This document shows positions 45,745 through 54,164 of a stretch of 64,000 nt of DNA, piece after piece; within the stretch, counting starts at the first letter, position 1, and every line of letters begins with the position of its first letter. Position numbers and translations under genes: made by a program. Source of the DNA: Azospirillum sp. (GTDB taxonomy: Bacteria; Pseudomonadota; Alphaproteobacteria; Azospirillales; Azospirillaceae). The notes below the pieces were generated by a model that was not told where the DNA came from, did not search any database, and worked only from the letters and a program-made list of their open reading frames with translations. The stretch covers positions 88,145 through 152,144 of the forward strand of contig WGNK01000025.1 in assembly GCA_016124535.1 (NCBI GenBank), given 5' to 3'.

Positions 45745-46467
45745 ATGTCACACTACGATTTCAACCGGGTCGCGACAGCTGACCGGGTCGTTGACCGGGC
45801 CTACTTCGACGAGGGCCTGCGCCAGCATATGCTGCGCGTTTTCAACTATATGACCGTCGGGCTGGTGCTGACCGGTCTGGTCGCCTATTTCACCTCGACC
45901 AGTGTCGGGATGATGCAGGCGATCTTTGGTTCGCCGCTCAAATGGGTGGTCATGCTGGCGCCGTTTGCCTTCGTCATGGTGCTGTCGTTCGGCATCCAGA
46001 AGCTCTCTGCCGGGACCGCTCAGCTCTTATTCTGGGCCTTTGCCGGCGTCATGGGCCTGTCGCTGGCGTCGATCTTCATCGTCTACACCGGGTCCAGCAT
46101 CGCGCGGGTGTTCTTCATCTCGGCCGCGATGTTCGCCGGGACCGCGCTGTGGGGCTACACCACCAAGCGCGACCTGTCGGGCATGGGCTCGTTCCTGATG
46201 ATGGGCCTGATCGGCATCGTGATCGCCAGTCTGGTCAACATGTTCATCGGTTCGAGCGCGTTGCAGTTCGCGGTATCGGTGATCGGCGTTCTGGTATTCA
46301 CCGGACTGACCGCCTATGACACCCAGAACATCAAGGAGATGTACGCGGAGTCGCACGGCGTCGAGACCAACCAGAAGCTGGCGGTGATGGGCGCGCTGTC
46401 GCTCTATCTCAACTTCATCAACCTGTTCCTGATGCTGCTGCAGCTGTTCGGGCAATCACGCGACTAA
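45745..46467 (+). CDS. Bax inhibitor-1/YccA family membrane protein
   Basis: 240 residues from the ATG at 45745 (M-S-H-Y-D-F-N), with GAGGCGAGA upstream; an ATG at 45709 is less likely. Seven membrane helices and the family signature F-T-G-L-T-A-Y-D-T-Q-N-I-K-E are present, including the conserved aspartates of the pH/calcium gate. Known roles: FtsH modulation in bacteria and calcium leak in homologues. A strong intrinsic terminator follows. Confidence 0.93.
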   Translation: MSHYDFNRVATADRVVDRAYFDEGLRQHMLRVFNYMTVGLVLTGLVAYFTSTSVGMMQAIFGSPLKWVVMLAPFAFVMVLSFGIQKLSAGTAQLLFWAFAGVMGLSLASIFIVYTGSSIARVFFISAAMFAGTALWGYTTKRDLSGMGSFLMMGLIGIVIASLVNMFIGSSALQFAVSVIGVLVFTGLTAYDTQNIKEMYAESHGVETNQKLAVMGALSLYLNFINLFLMLLQLFGQSRD

Positions 46468-46497
46468 CGCACCGCCCTGCAGGACTGATCTCGGCCC

Positions 46498-46534
46498 AAC
46501 CCCTCCGCCCAACCGCGGAGGGGTTGTTTCGTTT
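46498..46534 (+). terminator. Intrinsic terminator after the BI-1 gene
   Basis: Perfect 11-bp arms AACCCCTCCGC (46498-46508) and GCGGAGGGGTT (46515-46525) around CCAACC are followed by the T-rich GTTTCGTTT on the plus strand. The other strand lacks a T run, so it serves the BI-1 gene and not the convergent exonuclease gene. Confidence 0.88.
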
Positions 46535-46549
46535 CCGCAAGGTCGGATT

Positions 46550-47344
46550 TCAGGGCGCCAGATCGACGATCACCGGCACGTGGTCCGATGGTTTGGGCTC
46601 CCAGCCGCGAGCCTCGCGGGCGACCAGACAGCCGGACAGCGCCGGCGCCAAAGGCGGCGTCACCCAGACATGGTCGAGCCGGCGGCCACGATCGGCCGCC
46701 GCCCAGTCGCGCGCCCGATAGCTCCACCAGGTATAGAGTTTGAGATCATCGGGCACGAAACGGCGCATGGCATCGACCCAGCCCAGCGTGGAACCGAGGG
46801 CGGTCAGCTTTTCCACCTCGACCGGGGTATGCGAGACCACGCCCAGCATCTGCTTGTGCGACCACACGTCATGTTCCAGCGGCGCGATGTTGAGATCGCC
46901 GACCAGGACCATCGGACGGTCGGCCGAACGGTTTGCCGGCCACCAGGCGATCATCTCGTCGAGGAAGCGCAGCTTGTGGGCAAATTTTTCGTTCTGTTCG
47001 GGATCGGGGATGTCGCCGCCGGACGGCAGGTAGATGTTGTGCACCTCGATACCGCCGGGCAGGGCCGCGCTGATGTGGCGGCAGTCCTGGCGGTCGCACC
47101 AGTGGTGGACGGCGGGGGCCGCGAGCGGCAGGCGCGACAGGATGGCGACGCCGTTATAGCCCTTCATGCCATGAATATGGGCATGGACGTAGCCGCGCTC
47201 GGCGAGCGGTCCGCGGGGAAAGCAGTCGTCGATGGTCTTGGTCTCTTGCAGGCAGATGACATCGGGCCGGGCCTCGTCGATCAGCCGCAACAGCAGATCC
47301 AGTCGCAGCCGGACCGAGTTGATGTTCCAGGTCGCGATGCGCAA
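46550..47344 (-). CDS. xthA: Exodeoxyribonuclease III
   Basis: 264 residues from a TTG at 47344 (reads L-R-I-A-T-W-N-I-N-S-V-R), preceded by AAGGAA; upstream codons are not family-like. The motifs W-N-I-N-S, C-L-Q-E-T-K, G-D-L-N-I-A-P and the terminal S-D-H-V-P-V are all present. It is an AP endonuclease and 3'-5' exonuclease in base excision repair. Confidence 0.94.
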   Translation of the reverse strand: MRIATWNINSVRLRLDLLLRLIDEARPDVICLQETKTIDDCFPRGPLAERGYVHAHIHGMKGYNGVAILSRLPLAAPAVHHWCDRQDCRHISAALPGGIEVHNIYLPSGGDIPDPEQNEKFAHKLRFLDEMIAWWPANRSADRPMVLVGDLNIAPLEHDVWSHKQMLGVVSHTPVEVEKLTALGSTLGWVDAMRRFVPDDLKLYTWWSYRARDWAAADRGRRLDHVWVTPPLAPALSGCLVAREARGWEPKPSDHVPVIVDLAP

Positions 47345-47450
47345 AGCAGGAATTCCTTGGGGCTCCGGGGGGCCCGAGCCCCCGGTGGAGAGAGAAGGGG
47401 CGAAAGCCCGCTTGGGCACGGCGGGAGCTGCACCGGGTCCGCTGCCGGGT

Positions 47451-47987
47451 TCAGTCGCTGTTCTTGGCGCGCAAGCCGACGACGGCCGCCCTGCCCTGTT
47501 CGACCAGCGTCTTGAACGACCGGCGCGCGGCCTCGAGATCGAGATCGAGCAAGGTGCCGCCGCCTTCGAAATGGCTGACGAAGGTCCGGCCGACGGCATA
47601 GGTCAGAGCCCCCGACAGCACCGAAACGCTGGCACCGCCGGCGAGGCTGCCGAAGCCGGGGATCACCTTGAGCAGGCTGGACAGCCCGGCGGTTGCCAGC
47701 ACCGGCAGCACGCCGCCGATCAGCGACACCGAGATCGAGCGCGCCAGAACCTCGTTGAAGTCGACGCCGTAGTGCCGGGCCAATTCCCGGACCATGTGCA
47801 AAATGGCCCCAACCACCGCGACCATGTCGAACACCGGGATCGGCACCAGACCAAGACCCATCGCGGCAATCACGCCGGTCTTGACGATGGCGTCGGCACG
47901 GTCGGCGGAGACCGGATATTCCGGTGAGAGGGCCTGGTCGTCGGGAGCGTCGGGGGGCGCTGATTCGGGGCGGTCGTCGTCGGTCAT
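47451..47987 (-). CDS. DUF697 membrane protein
   Basis: 178 residues from the ATG at 47987, with AAGGAGA upstream. An acidic N-terminus (about 1-35) is followed by DUF697, with two to three hydrophobic helices (A-A-M-G-L-G-L-V-P-I-P-V-F-D and the G-G-V-L-P-V-L-A region). DUF697 is often linked to GTPases or stress-type membrane proteins. The function is unknown. It lies 32 bp downstream of the ABC pair on the same strand and could be in that operon. Confidence 0.8.
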   Translation of the reverse strand: MTDDDRPESAPPDAPDDQALSPEYPVSADRADAIVKTGVIAAMGLGLVPIPVFDMVAVVGAILHMVRELARHYGVDFNEVLARSISVSLIGGVLPVLATAGLSSLLKVIPGFGSLAGGASVSVLSGALTYAVGRTFVSHFEGGGTLLDLDLEAARRSFKTLVEQGRAAVVGLRAKNSD

Positions 47988-48019
47988 CGAGGTCTCCTTG
48001 GCAGTGGCGCGACCAGGGC

Positions 48020-49720
48020 CTAGACCCTGGTTGCCGGCGGCATGGCAGCCGCCGGCGACAGGTGAACGTCGGCAACGCGGCCATCGCGCAAACGGTAAAG
48101 GCGGTCGGCCACGCGGAGACGGCTGTCGTCGTGGGTGATCGCAATCACCGTGCGACCGCGGCGTTTGAGTTCCGGCAGCAACTCTTCGTAGAAGAACCGG
48201 CGAAATTCCGGGTCCTGGTCGGCGGTCCACTCGTCGAACACCACGATCGGCCGCCGCTCCAGATAGGCGGCGATCAGGGCGAGCCGCCGTCGCTGGCCGG
48301 TCGACAGCTCCAGCGTGCTGAATACCCCGTCCTTGATGCTGAGCTTATGCGCCAGATCGAGCACCTCGAGCAGGCGATCGGTCGCGGCGGCATCGATCTC
48401 GCCCAGCCCGTAAAGCCGGCTGAACAGGTGAAAATCGGTAAACACCGCCGAGAACAGGCCCCGCAGCTCGTCGGGCAGCGGCGGCCGTTCATCGACCAGC
48501 AGCGTGCCCGACAAGGGCGGATAAAGCCCGGTCAGAATTTTCAGCAGGGTCGACTTGCCGCTGCCGTTGCCGCCGACGATCAGCACGATCTCGCCGGCTT
48601 CGACATCAAAATCGATCGGCCCGAGATTGAACACCGGATTGCCCTCGGCATCGGTGTAGCGATGGGTGATGCCGCGCAGGCGCAACGACTCGAAACCCGG
48701 CTCCGGAGACTGCCAGCGCGGCCGGCGCTGGGCCACCGCGGCCAGTTGCCGCTCGATCTGGTGGAGGCGTTCGATCGCGACGCGTGCGTTGACGATCGCC
48801 GGCAGATAGGAGGCGAAATCGACCATCGGCGTGCGCAGGAACGCCAGCATCACCGCGGAAGTTGCGATGCCGCTGGCGACATCGAGCGACGGCGCCACGA
48901 AGCAGGCGGCGATCACGAACAGGAACCAGGTGCCCAGCGTCAATTGCAATTGCACGACGAAGCTGGAGCCGGCGAAGACCCGGCTCTCGGCGGCATCGTC
49001 GGTCGCCGGCAGCACCTCGGTGAAATAATAGTCGCGCGACTTGGTCTGGTTGAGCTTCAGCTCTTTGAGCCCGGCCAGGGCGCCGTCCAGCAGGGTGCAG
49101 AAGCGATCCTCGGCACGGTGGGCGGCGCGGGCGCTGTCGCGCAGGCGGCGTTGATAGGCCCGGTGGAGCGGCAGCATGCCCAGCAGGACCAGCGCCCCCA
49201 GACCGGCCACCGTCGGCGATTTCCACAGGATCAGCAGGTAGCAGGTGCCGACCAGACCACCGGTCTGCAGTGCACTGAGCGCCAGGGGCGCCATCCCGCC
49301 GATCGTGATGATGTCGCGGGTGATCGCGCCGTGGATCGCCTCGGTACCGATTCGTTCCAGGTCGGGCAACTCGGCGCGGCGGACATAGCCGGCCAAGCGG
49401 GCGCCGACCGCGAAGATGGTCAGATCGATGACGCGGACGTTTTGCCGGATCGAGACCACCAGCAGCGCACCGAAGCAGGTCACCGCGATCAGAAATATCA
49501 AAAGATTGCCCGAGTCCAGTTCGTGATGGGCCAGCCGCTCGGCATCGCTGGCGATCAGGAAGATGACCAAAGCCTGCAGGATCCCGGCGGCGACCGAAAG
49601 AATAAAGGCCAGAGCGGCACCGCCCCCGGTCTCGCCGACCATCAAGGCATAAATGCCGTCACGATCGGGTGCGGGGGCCTCGGCCCCGGCCCCGGCCCCA
49701 GTCTGTGCCGCCTCAGCCAA
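48020..49720 (-). CDS. Cyclic-peptide-type export ABC protein, copy 1 (SyrD/PvdE family)
   Basis: 566 residues from a TTG at 49720 that overlaps the stop of the upstream transporter by 8 bp. Six membrane helices precede an NBD with Walker A G-G-N-G-S-G-K-S-T, signature L-S-T-G-Q-R-R-R, Walker B V-F-D-E-W-T-A-D-Q-D-P and the H-loop A-I-T-H-D-D. L-S-T-G-Q and D-E-W-x-A-D-Q-D-P are typical of the exporters SyrD and PvdE, which move peptide-derived siderophores or toxins. Pairing with the overlapping upstream paralogue suggests a heterodimer. Confidence 0.85.
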   Translation of the reverse strand: MAEAAQTGAGAGAEAPAPDRDGIYALMVGETGGGAALAFILSVAAGILQALVIFLIASDAERLAHHELDSGNLLIFLIAVTCFGALLVVSIRQNVRVIDLTIFAVGARLAGYVRRAELPDLERIGTEAIHGAITRDIITIGGMAPLALSALQTGGLVGTCYLLILWKSPTVAGLGALVLLGMLPLHRAYQRRLRDSARAAHRAEDRFCTLLDGALAGLKELKLNQTKSRDYYFTEVLPATDDAAESRVFAGSSFVVQLQLTLGTWFLFVIAACFVAPSLDVASGIATSAVMLAFLRTPMVDFASYLPAIVNARVAIERLHQIERQLAAVAQRRPRWQSPEPGFESLRLRGITHRYTDAEGNPVFNLGPIDFDVEAGEIVLIVGGNGSGKSTLLKILTGLYPPLSGTLLVDERPPLPDELRGLFSAVFTDFHLFSRLYGLGEIDAAATDRLLEVLDLAHKLSIKDGVFSTLELSTGQRRRLALIAAYLERRPIVVFDEWTADQDPEFRRFFYEELLPELKRRGRTVIAITHDDSRLRVADRLYRLRDGRVADVHLSPAAAMPPATRV

Positions 49721-51311
49721 CGTTACGCCCCTTGTCCATCTGGAGCAGCTGATCGGCCACAGGGAAATAGCGGTCGTCATGGGTGACCGCGATCACCGTC
49801 TTGCCCCGCGCCTTCAGCATCGGTAGCAGTTCGAGGTAGAACCATTCCCGGTATTCCGGGTCCTGGTCGGCCGCCCATTCGTCGAAGGCGAAGATCGGTC
49901 GGTCCTCGACCAGGCTGGCGACCAGGGCCAGACGCTTGCGCTGGCCGGTCGACAGCCGCAGGTCGGTAAACCGGCCATCGACATAGTCGACCCGCCCGGC
50001 GAGGTGGAGCGCCTCCAGCCAGCCCTTGACCTGCTCGGGCGGCGCCGAGCGGTAGCCGTAGAGCCGGTCGAACAGCTGGAAATCGCCGAAGATCGTGGTG
50101 AACAGCGGTCGCTGGGCGCCCATGGCAATCGGCACGCCGTTGAGCGTGACGGTGCCGCGCAGCGGCGGATAGAGCCCGGTCAGCAGCTTGAGCACAGTGG
50201 ATTTGCCGCTGCCATTGCCGCCAACGATAAAGCTGACCGTTCCGGCGGGGAATTCGAAGGACAGCGGCCCGACCGGGAAGGTGACCTCGCCATCGCGACC
50301 GGTGTAGCGAAATTCCACGTCGTGCAGCGCGATCGAGCGGAAGCCCTCGGCGGGCGGCCGGGCGGTGTTCGGCGCCGCCTTGACCAGGGCGGCATCAAGC
50401 TGGACTTCCAGCGTCTGCAGGCCATCGACCGCACTGGCGGCGCGGCTCAACAGCGGCAGATCTCGCAGCACCGAAAGCGGGATCAGCCCGGCGATGATCG
50501 CGGCATGTACGGCCACATTGCTGAGTTCGGGAAACATCAGCGGCAGCAGGTGCAGGCAGACGCCGGCCGAAATCAGGATCAGCACGGTATAGAGCAGATA
50601 GTTGAGAAACAGCCGGACTCCGGCGCGACTGCGGGCGGATTCCGCCGCCACTCCGGCCGACGCGATCTCGGCCTGAAAGAACGCTTCCTCCTTGCGCTGG
50701 TGCAGGCGCAGCTCCTTGAAGCCATTGACCAGCCCGCTCATGCCGTGGAAATAGCGCTGCTCGCTCTGGCGCGCCAGTTCGTGGGTGCGGGCGATCTCGA
50801 CCTGGTTCAGCGCAAACACCACGCCGACGATGACGATGGCCAAGGCGACCACCGCCAGCGCCTCGCCGGAGATACACGCCAGCATGACCAGGCAGGCCGT
50901 GGTGCCGAAGATACTCAGTACGGCGCGGCCAAACAGCACGGTGGCATCGGAGATGCGCCGGGTGTGGCTCGACACCATGAAATAAATATTGGCGCGCCCG
51001 ATCGCGTCGAACTCGAGCAGATCGATCGCCCGCACCCGGTCGAGTATGCGCCGACGCAGGCGGTCGCTGATTTGCTCGACCAGCGCGATCATCCGCGTCA
51101 CCACGGTACCGTTCATCCAGAAGCCGATCAGCGCGACCACACTAAAGGCGAGGAACAGGTGGAAGCTGGCGGCATGACCGGGCAGGCCGCTGATCGCATC
51201 GCCGATGATGTAGCCGATCAGGCTGAATGGCGCTCCCAGAAAAAACAGCAGAATCAGGAGGGTAATGCTACTCGACCTGGCCTCGTCGAAGATGAACCGC
51301 AAGAGCTTCAT
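49713..51311 (-). CDS. Cyclic-peptide-type export ABC protein, copy 2 (SyrD/PvdE family)
   Basis: 532 residues from the ATG at 51311 (M-K-L-L-R-F-I-F-D-E-A); the ORF extends to 51368 without family-like residues. Six membrane helices, then Walker A G-G-N-G-S-G-K-S-T, signature L-S-T-G-Q-R-K-R, Walker B A-F-D-E-W-A-A-D-Q-D-P and H-loop V-T-H-D-D. Overlaps the next gene by 8 bp. Same family as three neighbouring genes. Upstream 213 bp separate it from the divergent CoA-ester lyase gene. Confidence 0.88.
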   Translation of the reverse strand: MKLLRFIFDEARSSSITLLILLFFLGAPFSLIGYIIGDAISGLPGHAASFHLFLAFSVVALIGFWMNGTVVTRMIALVEQISDRLRRRILDRVRAIDLLEFDAIGRANIYFMVSSHTRRISDATVLFGRAVLSIFGTTACLVMLACISGEALAVVALAIVIVGVVFALNQVEIARTHELARQSEQRYFHGMSGLVNGFKELRLHQRKEEAFFQAEIASAGVAAESARSRAGVRLFLNYLLYTVLILISAGVCLHLLPLMFPELSNVAVHAAIIAGLIPLSVLRDLPLLSRAASAVDGLQTLEVQLDAALVKAAPNTARPPAEGFRSIALHDVEFRYTGRDGEVTFPVGPLSFEFPAGTVSFIVGGNGSGKSTVLKLLTGLYPPLRGTVTLNGVPIAMGAQRPLFTTIFGDFQLFDRLYGYRSAPPEQVKGWLEALHLAGRVDYVDGRFTDLRLSTGQRKRLALVASLVEDRPIFAFDEWAADQDPEYREWFYLELLPMLKARGKTVIAVTHDDRYFPVADQLLQMDKGRNVG

Positions 51312-51524
51312 GGTCGGCCAGGTTTTTTCCGGGATTTTGCGGTGGCGGCGGCCCTGTCCGCCGGGCATCGGCGGACCGAAGCCGGCGGGCCCTTCGGAGG
51401 GAACGGTTCACCGGGCGTCGACGACGGACTATAGTGGCGCGAAGTGTCCCCGAAACGGACGCCGCTGTAAAGGTTCCGCCGAATCCAGGCGGTACCGCCA
51501 AAGACGGGAGGAAGGGCCACAGCC

Positions 51525-52454
51525 ATGGCAGATGCAAAAATGCGCACGGAAAGAGCCGGCGCCGCAGTGAGAAACCTGCGCAGCTTCCTGGTGATTCCGG
51601 CGATCCGGCACCGCGAGTTCCTCTCCCATATGCTGGAGACGGTACCGAAGGGTGCTTGGCCCGATGCGATCATCCTCGACCTTGAGGATAGTATCCCGGA
51701 GGCTCGCAAGCACGAGGCGCGCGCCATCCTGGCCGACACCTTGCCCGGCCTGATCGCCCGGCTGGACGGCGCCGTGGCGCTCCTGGTCAAGATCAACGGC
51801 AGCGACACCATCCAGTACCGGGACGACCTGCGGCTGGTCGGTGAATTCGTCAGCCACGGCGTCGGCATCGCGCTGGCCAAGACCGAGACCATCCAGGACC
51901 TCGACGACGCGTTTTCCCTGACCGGAACCCCACCGGCGGTGCCGGTGTTCCCGGCGATCGAAACCGTCAAGGGCTATGACGATCGCGAGGCGCTGCTCGG
52001 CCATGCCGCCGCCAACGGCGTCACCCATGTCGCGTTCGGTGCCGGCGACATGGCGACTGATCTTGGAGTCGAGCGCGACTACAGCCTGGATGTCCTGCGC
52101 GCGGTGTTGGTCGGGCTGATCCTGTCGTGCCGCCGCCACGGATTGCGCCTGACCGACTCGCCATCGCGCGCCATCCCCAAGACGATCTCGGAGCGGGCGT
52201 GGCAGGACGTTCTGCGCGAGGAATGCCGCTGGGACGCCCGCAACGGTATCACCGCCAAGATCGCCATCCACCCCGAGCAGGTGCCGATCCTTCACGAGGA
52301 ACTCGACTCCGAACGCAAGCGTGCCTGGGCCCGCCAGGTGGTCGCCGATTTTGCCAAACAGCCCGACCGCCGCTCGGTGGTCTCCTCCGCCGACGGCCGC
52401 TATATGGGCACGCCGACCCTGAAACTGGCCAAACGGATCCTCGGCATTTCGTGA
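51525..52454 (+). CDS. HpcH/HpaI-type CoA-ester lyase (CitE-like)
   Basis: 309 residues with the TIM-barrel CitE pattern: F-L-V-I-P-A, I-I-L-D-L-E-D-S-I-P with the metal aspartate/glutamate, V-K-I-N, A-K-T-E-T-I and P-A-I-E-T. Family members split or form malyl-CoA, citramalyl-CoA or citryl-CoA, or hydrolyse malyl-CoA. The specific substrate is not readable. It is the only plus-strand gene between two pairs of peptide-type exporters, so it may be part of the locus or an insertion. Confidence 0.88.
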   Translation: MADAKMRTERAGAAVRNLRSFLVIPAIRHREFLSHMLETVPKGAWPDAIILDLEDSIPEARKHEARAILADTLPGLIARLDGAVALLVKINGSDTIQYRDDLRLVGEFVSHGVGIALAKTETIQDLDDAFSLTGTPPAVPVFPAIETVKGYDDREALLGHAAANGVTHVAFGAGDMATDLGVERDYSLDVLRAVLVGLILSCRRHGLRLTDSPSRAIPKTISERAWQDVLREECRWDARNGITAKIAIHPEQVPILHEELDSERKRAWARQVVADFAKQPDRRSVVSSADGRYMGTPTLKLAKRILGIS

Positions 52455-52496
52455 GCGCGGGGGCCGGTCCAAGGCCAGGGCCCGGTTGGGCCTGCG

Positions 52497-54164
52497 TCAC
52501 CGTCCCGGTCGTTTGGGCAGTGCGGTGACGTGCCATTCATCGACCAGCCAGCCCTTGTCGAACTGGAACAGGTGCTGGGCGAGGTCGAAATAGCGGTCGT
52601 CGTGGGTGGCACAGATCACCGTCTTGCCGCGCTCGGTCAGCTCGGGCAGCAATTGACGGTAGAAGTGCTCGCGAAACTCGGGGTCCTGGTCGGCGGCCCA
52701 TTCGTCGAAGACATAGATCGGCTTGTCCTCGATCAGGGCGGCGACCATGGCGACCCGTTTCTTCTGACCGGTCGACAGATCGAGATTGGTGAAGCGGCCG
52801 TTTTCGTAGCGGGTCTTGCCGGCAATCCCGAGTTTGTCGAGCAGATCGTTGACCCGGCCGGGATCGGCATCGCGCCAGCCGTACAGCCGGTCGAACAGGT
52901 GGCTGTCGGCGAACACCGCCGCCGCCAGGCGCCGCCGCGCCGTCTCGTCAACCGCTTCGCCATCGACCAGAATGCGACCGGCGACCGGCGGGTAGAGCCC
53001 CATCGCCAGCTTGAGCACAGTCGATTTGCCGCTGCCGTTGCCGCCGACCAGGAAATGCAGCTGGCCGGGCACAATGTCGAACGACAGCGGGCCGACCCCG
53101 AAACCGGGCCGACCATCCTCGTCGACGTAGCGAAAAAACACCTTCTCGAAATTCAGTCCGACACCGAGGCTCGGGGCCTCGGCCGGTGCGGCTGCCGCGA
53201 CGCCGGCCACCGGCCCTGAGGCCGCCGGTCCGGGGGCCTCACGGGCGGCCAGGTCCCGGTCGAGCGCATGGATGCGGCCCAGCGCCGCCCAGGCGCGAAA
53301 TACCACGGGCAGTTCCAGGACATAGGCCGCCGGCAGCGACAGCGCCAGAATGCCGGCATTGATAGTCAGGTGATGAGCGTTCTCCGCCAGCATCGGCAGG
53401 CCCAGAATCACCGCCACCGCCAGCAGCAGCACCGCGGCCTCGATCGCGATGTAATTGCCCGACATCCACAGCCCGGCCGAGGCCCGTGCCGACTGCAAGC
53501 CGCGCATCGCCGGAATCAGCGACTGGGCGAAGAACGCGGCGCGCCGGCCCTGATTGAGCTTCAATTCCTTGAAGCCGTCGATCAGGTCGGCTGCGGCGGC
53601 GTAGCCGGCCCGCCCCTGCTCTTCGGCGACCCGCTCAGCGCGGTTGAGCCGGGCATGGGTGGCGGTCAGGATGACCAGAGCGCACAGACAGACCAGAACG
53701 CTCAGCCAGAATACGATCTGCGACAGCCAAATGAAGAAGATCAGGGTGAAGCCGGCGACGCTGAGCACGATCAGGAACGCGGTCAGCGCCACCACCGAAT
53801 CGGCGAGCAGCCGGGAGTCGGTCGCCAGGCAATGCATCACCTGAGCCGTGTCCAGGGTCTCGATCTCGCGCAGTTCCAGCCGCGCCAGCCGGTCGGCGAG
53901 CCGGATCCGCAGCCGACACAGCACGTCGAACACCAGCGAGGACGCCGCCAGCCGTTGCCGGCGGTAGCAAAACAGGGCGAAACCGAACACCAGCAGATAG
54001 GCGACCAGCAACCCGGTGGCATCTTCGCCGATCCACGCCCTGCCGAAGCCAAGCCCGACCAGGCCGATCACGGTGCCGTTCAGGACACCGACCGTGACCG
54101 AAAGCAGCGCCAGGCCGTTTAGCCGACGCCGTTCGCCCGGATCGAGCAGATCGAGTGGGTTCAT
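52497..54164 (-). CDS. Cyclic-peptide-type export ABC protein, copy 3 (SyrD/PvdE family)
   Basis: 555 residues. Six membrane helices, then an alanine/proline linker (about 315-335) and an NBD with G-G-N-G-S-G-K-S-T, L-S-T-G-Q-K-K-R, V-F-D-E-W-A-A-D-Q-D-P and A-T-H-D-D. Its ATG overlaps the stop of the upstream paralogue (ATGA), so the two are translationally coupled. It ends 42 bp from the convergent CoA-ester lyase. Confidence 0.9.
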   Translation of the reverse strand: MNPLDLLDPGERRRLNGLALLSVTVGVLNGTVIGLVGLGFGRAWIGEDATGLLVAYLLVFGFALFCYRRQRLAASSLVFDVLCRLRIRLADRLARLELREIETLDTAQVMHCLATDSRLLADSVVALTAFLIVLSVAGFTLIFFIWLSQIVFWLSVLVCLCALVILTATHARLNRAERVAEEQGRAGYAAAADLIDGFKELKLNQGRRAAFFAQSLIPAMRGLQSARASAGLWMSGNYIAIEAAVLLLAVAVILGLPMLAENAHHLTINAGILALSLPAAYVLELPVVFRAWAALGRIHALDRDLAAREAPGPAASGPVAGVAAAAPAEAPSLGVGLNFEKVFFRYVDEDGRPGFGVGPLSFDIVPGQLHFLVGGNGSGKSTVLKLAMGLYPPVAGRILVDGEAVDETARRRLAAAVFADSHLFDRLYGWRDADPGRVNDLLDKLGIAGKTRYENGRFTNLDLSTGQKKRVAMVAALIEDKPIYVFDEWAADQDPEFREHFYRQLLPELTERGKTVICATHDDRYFDLAQHLFQFDKGWLVDEWHVTALPKRPGR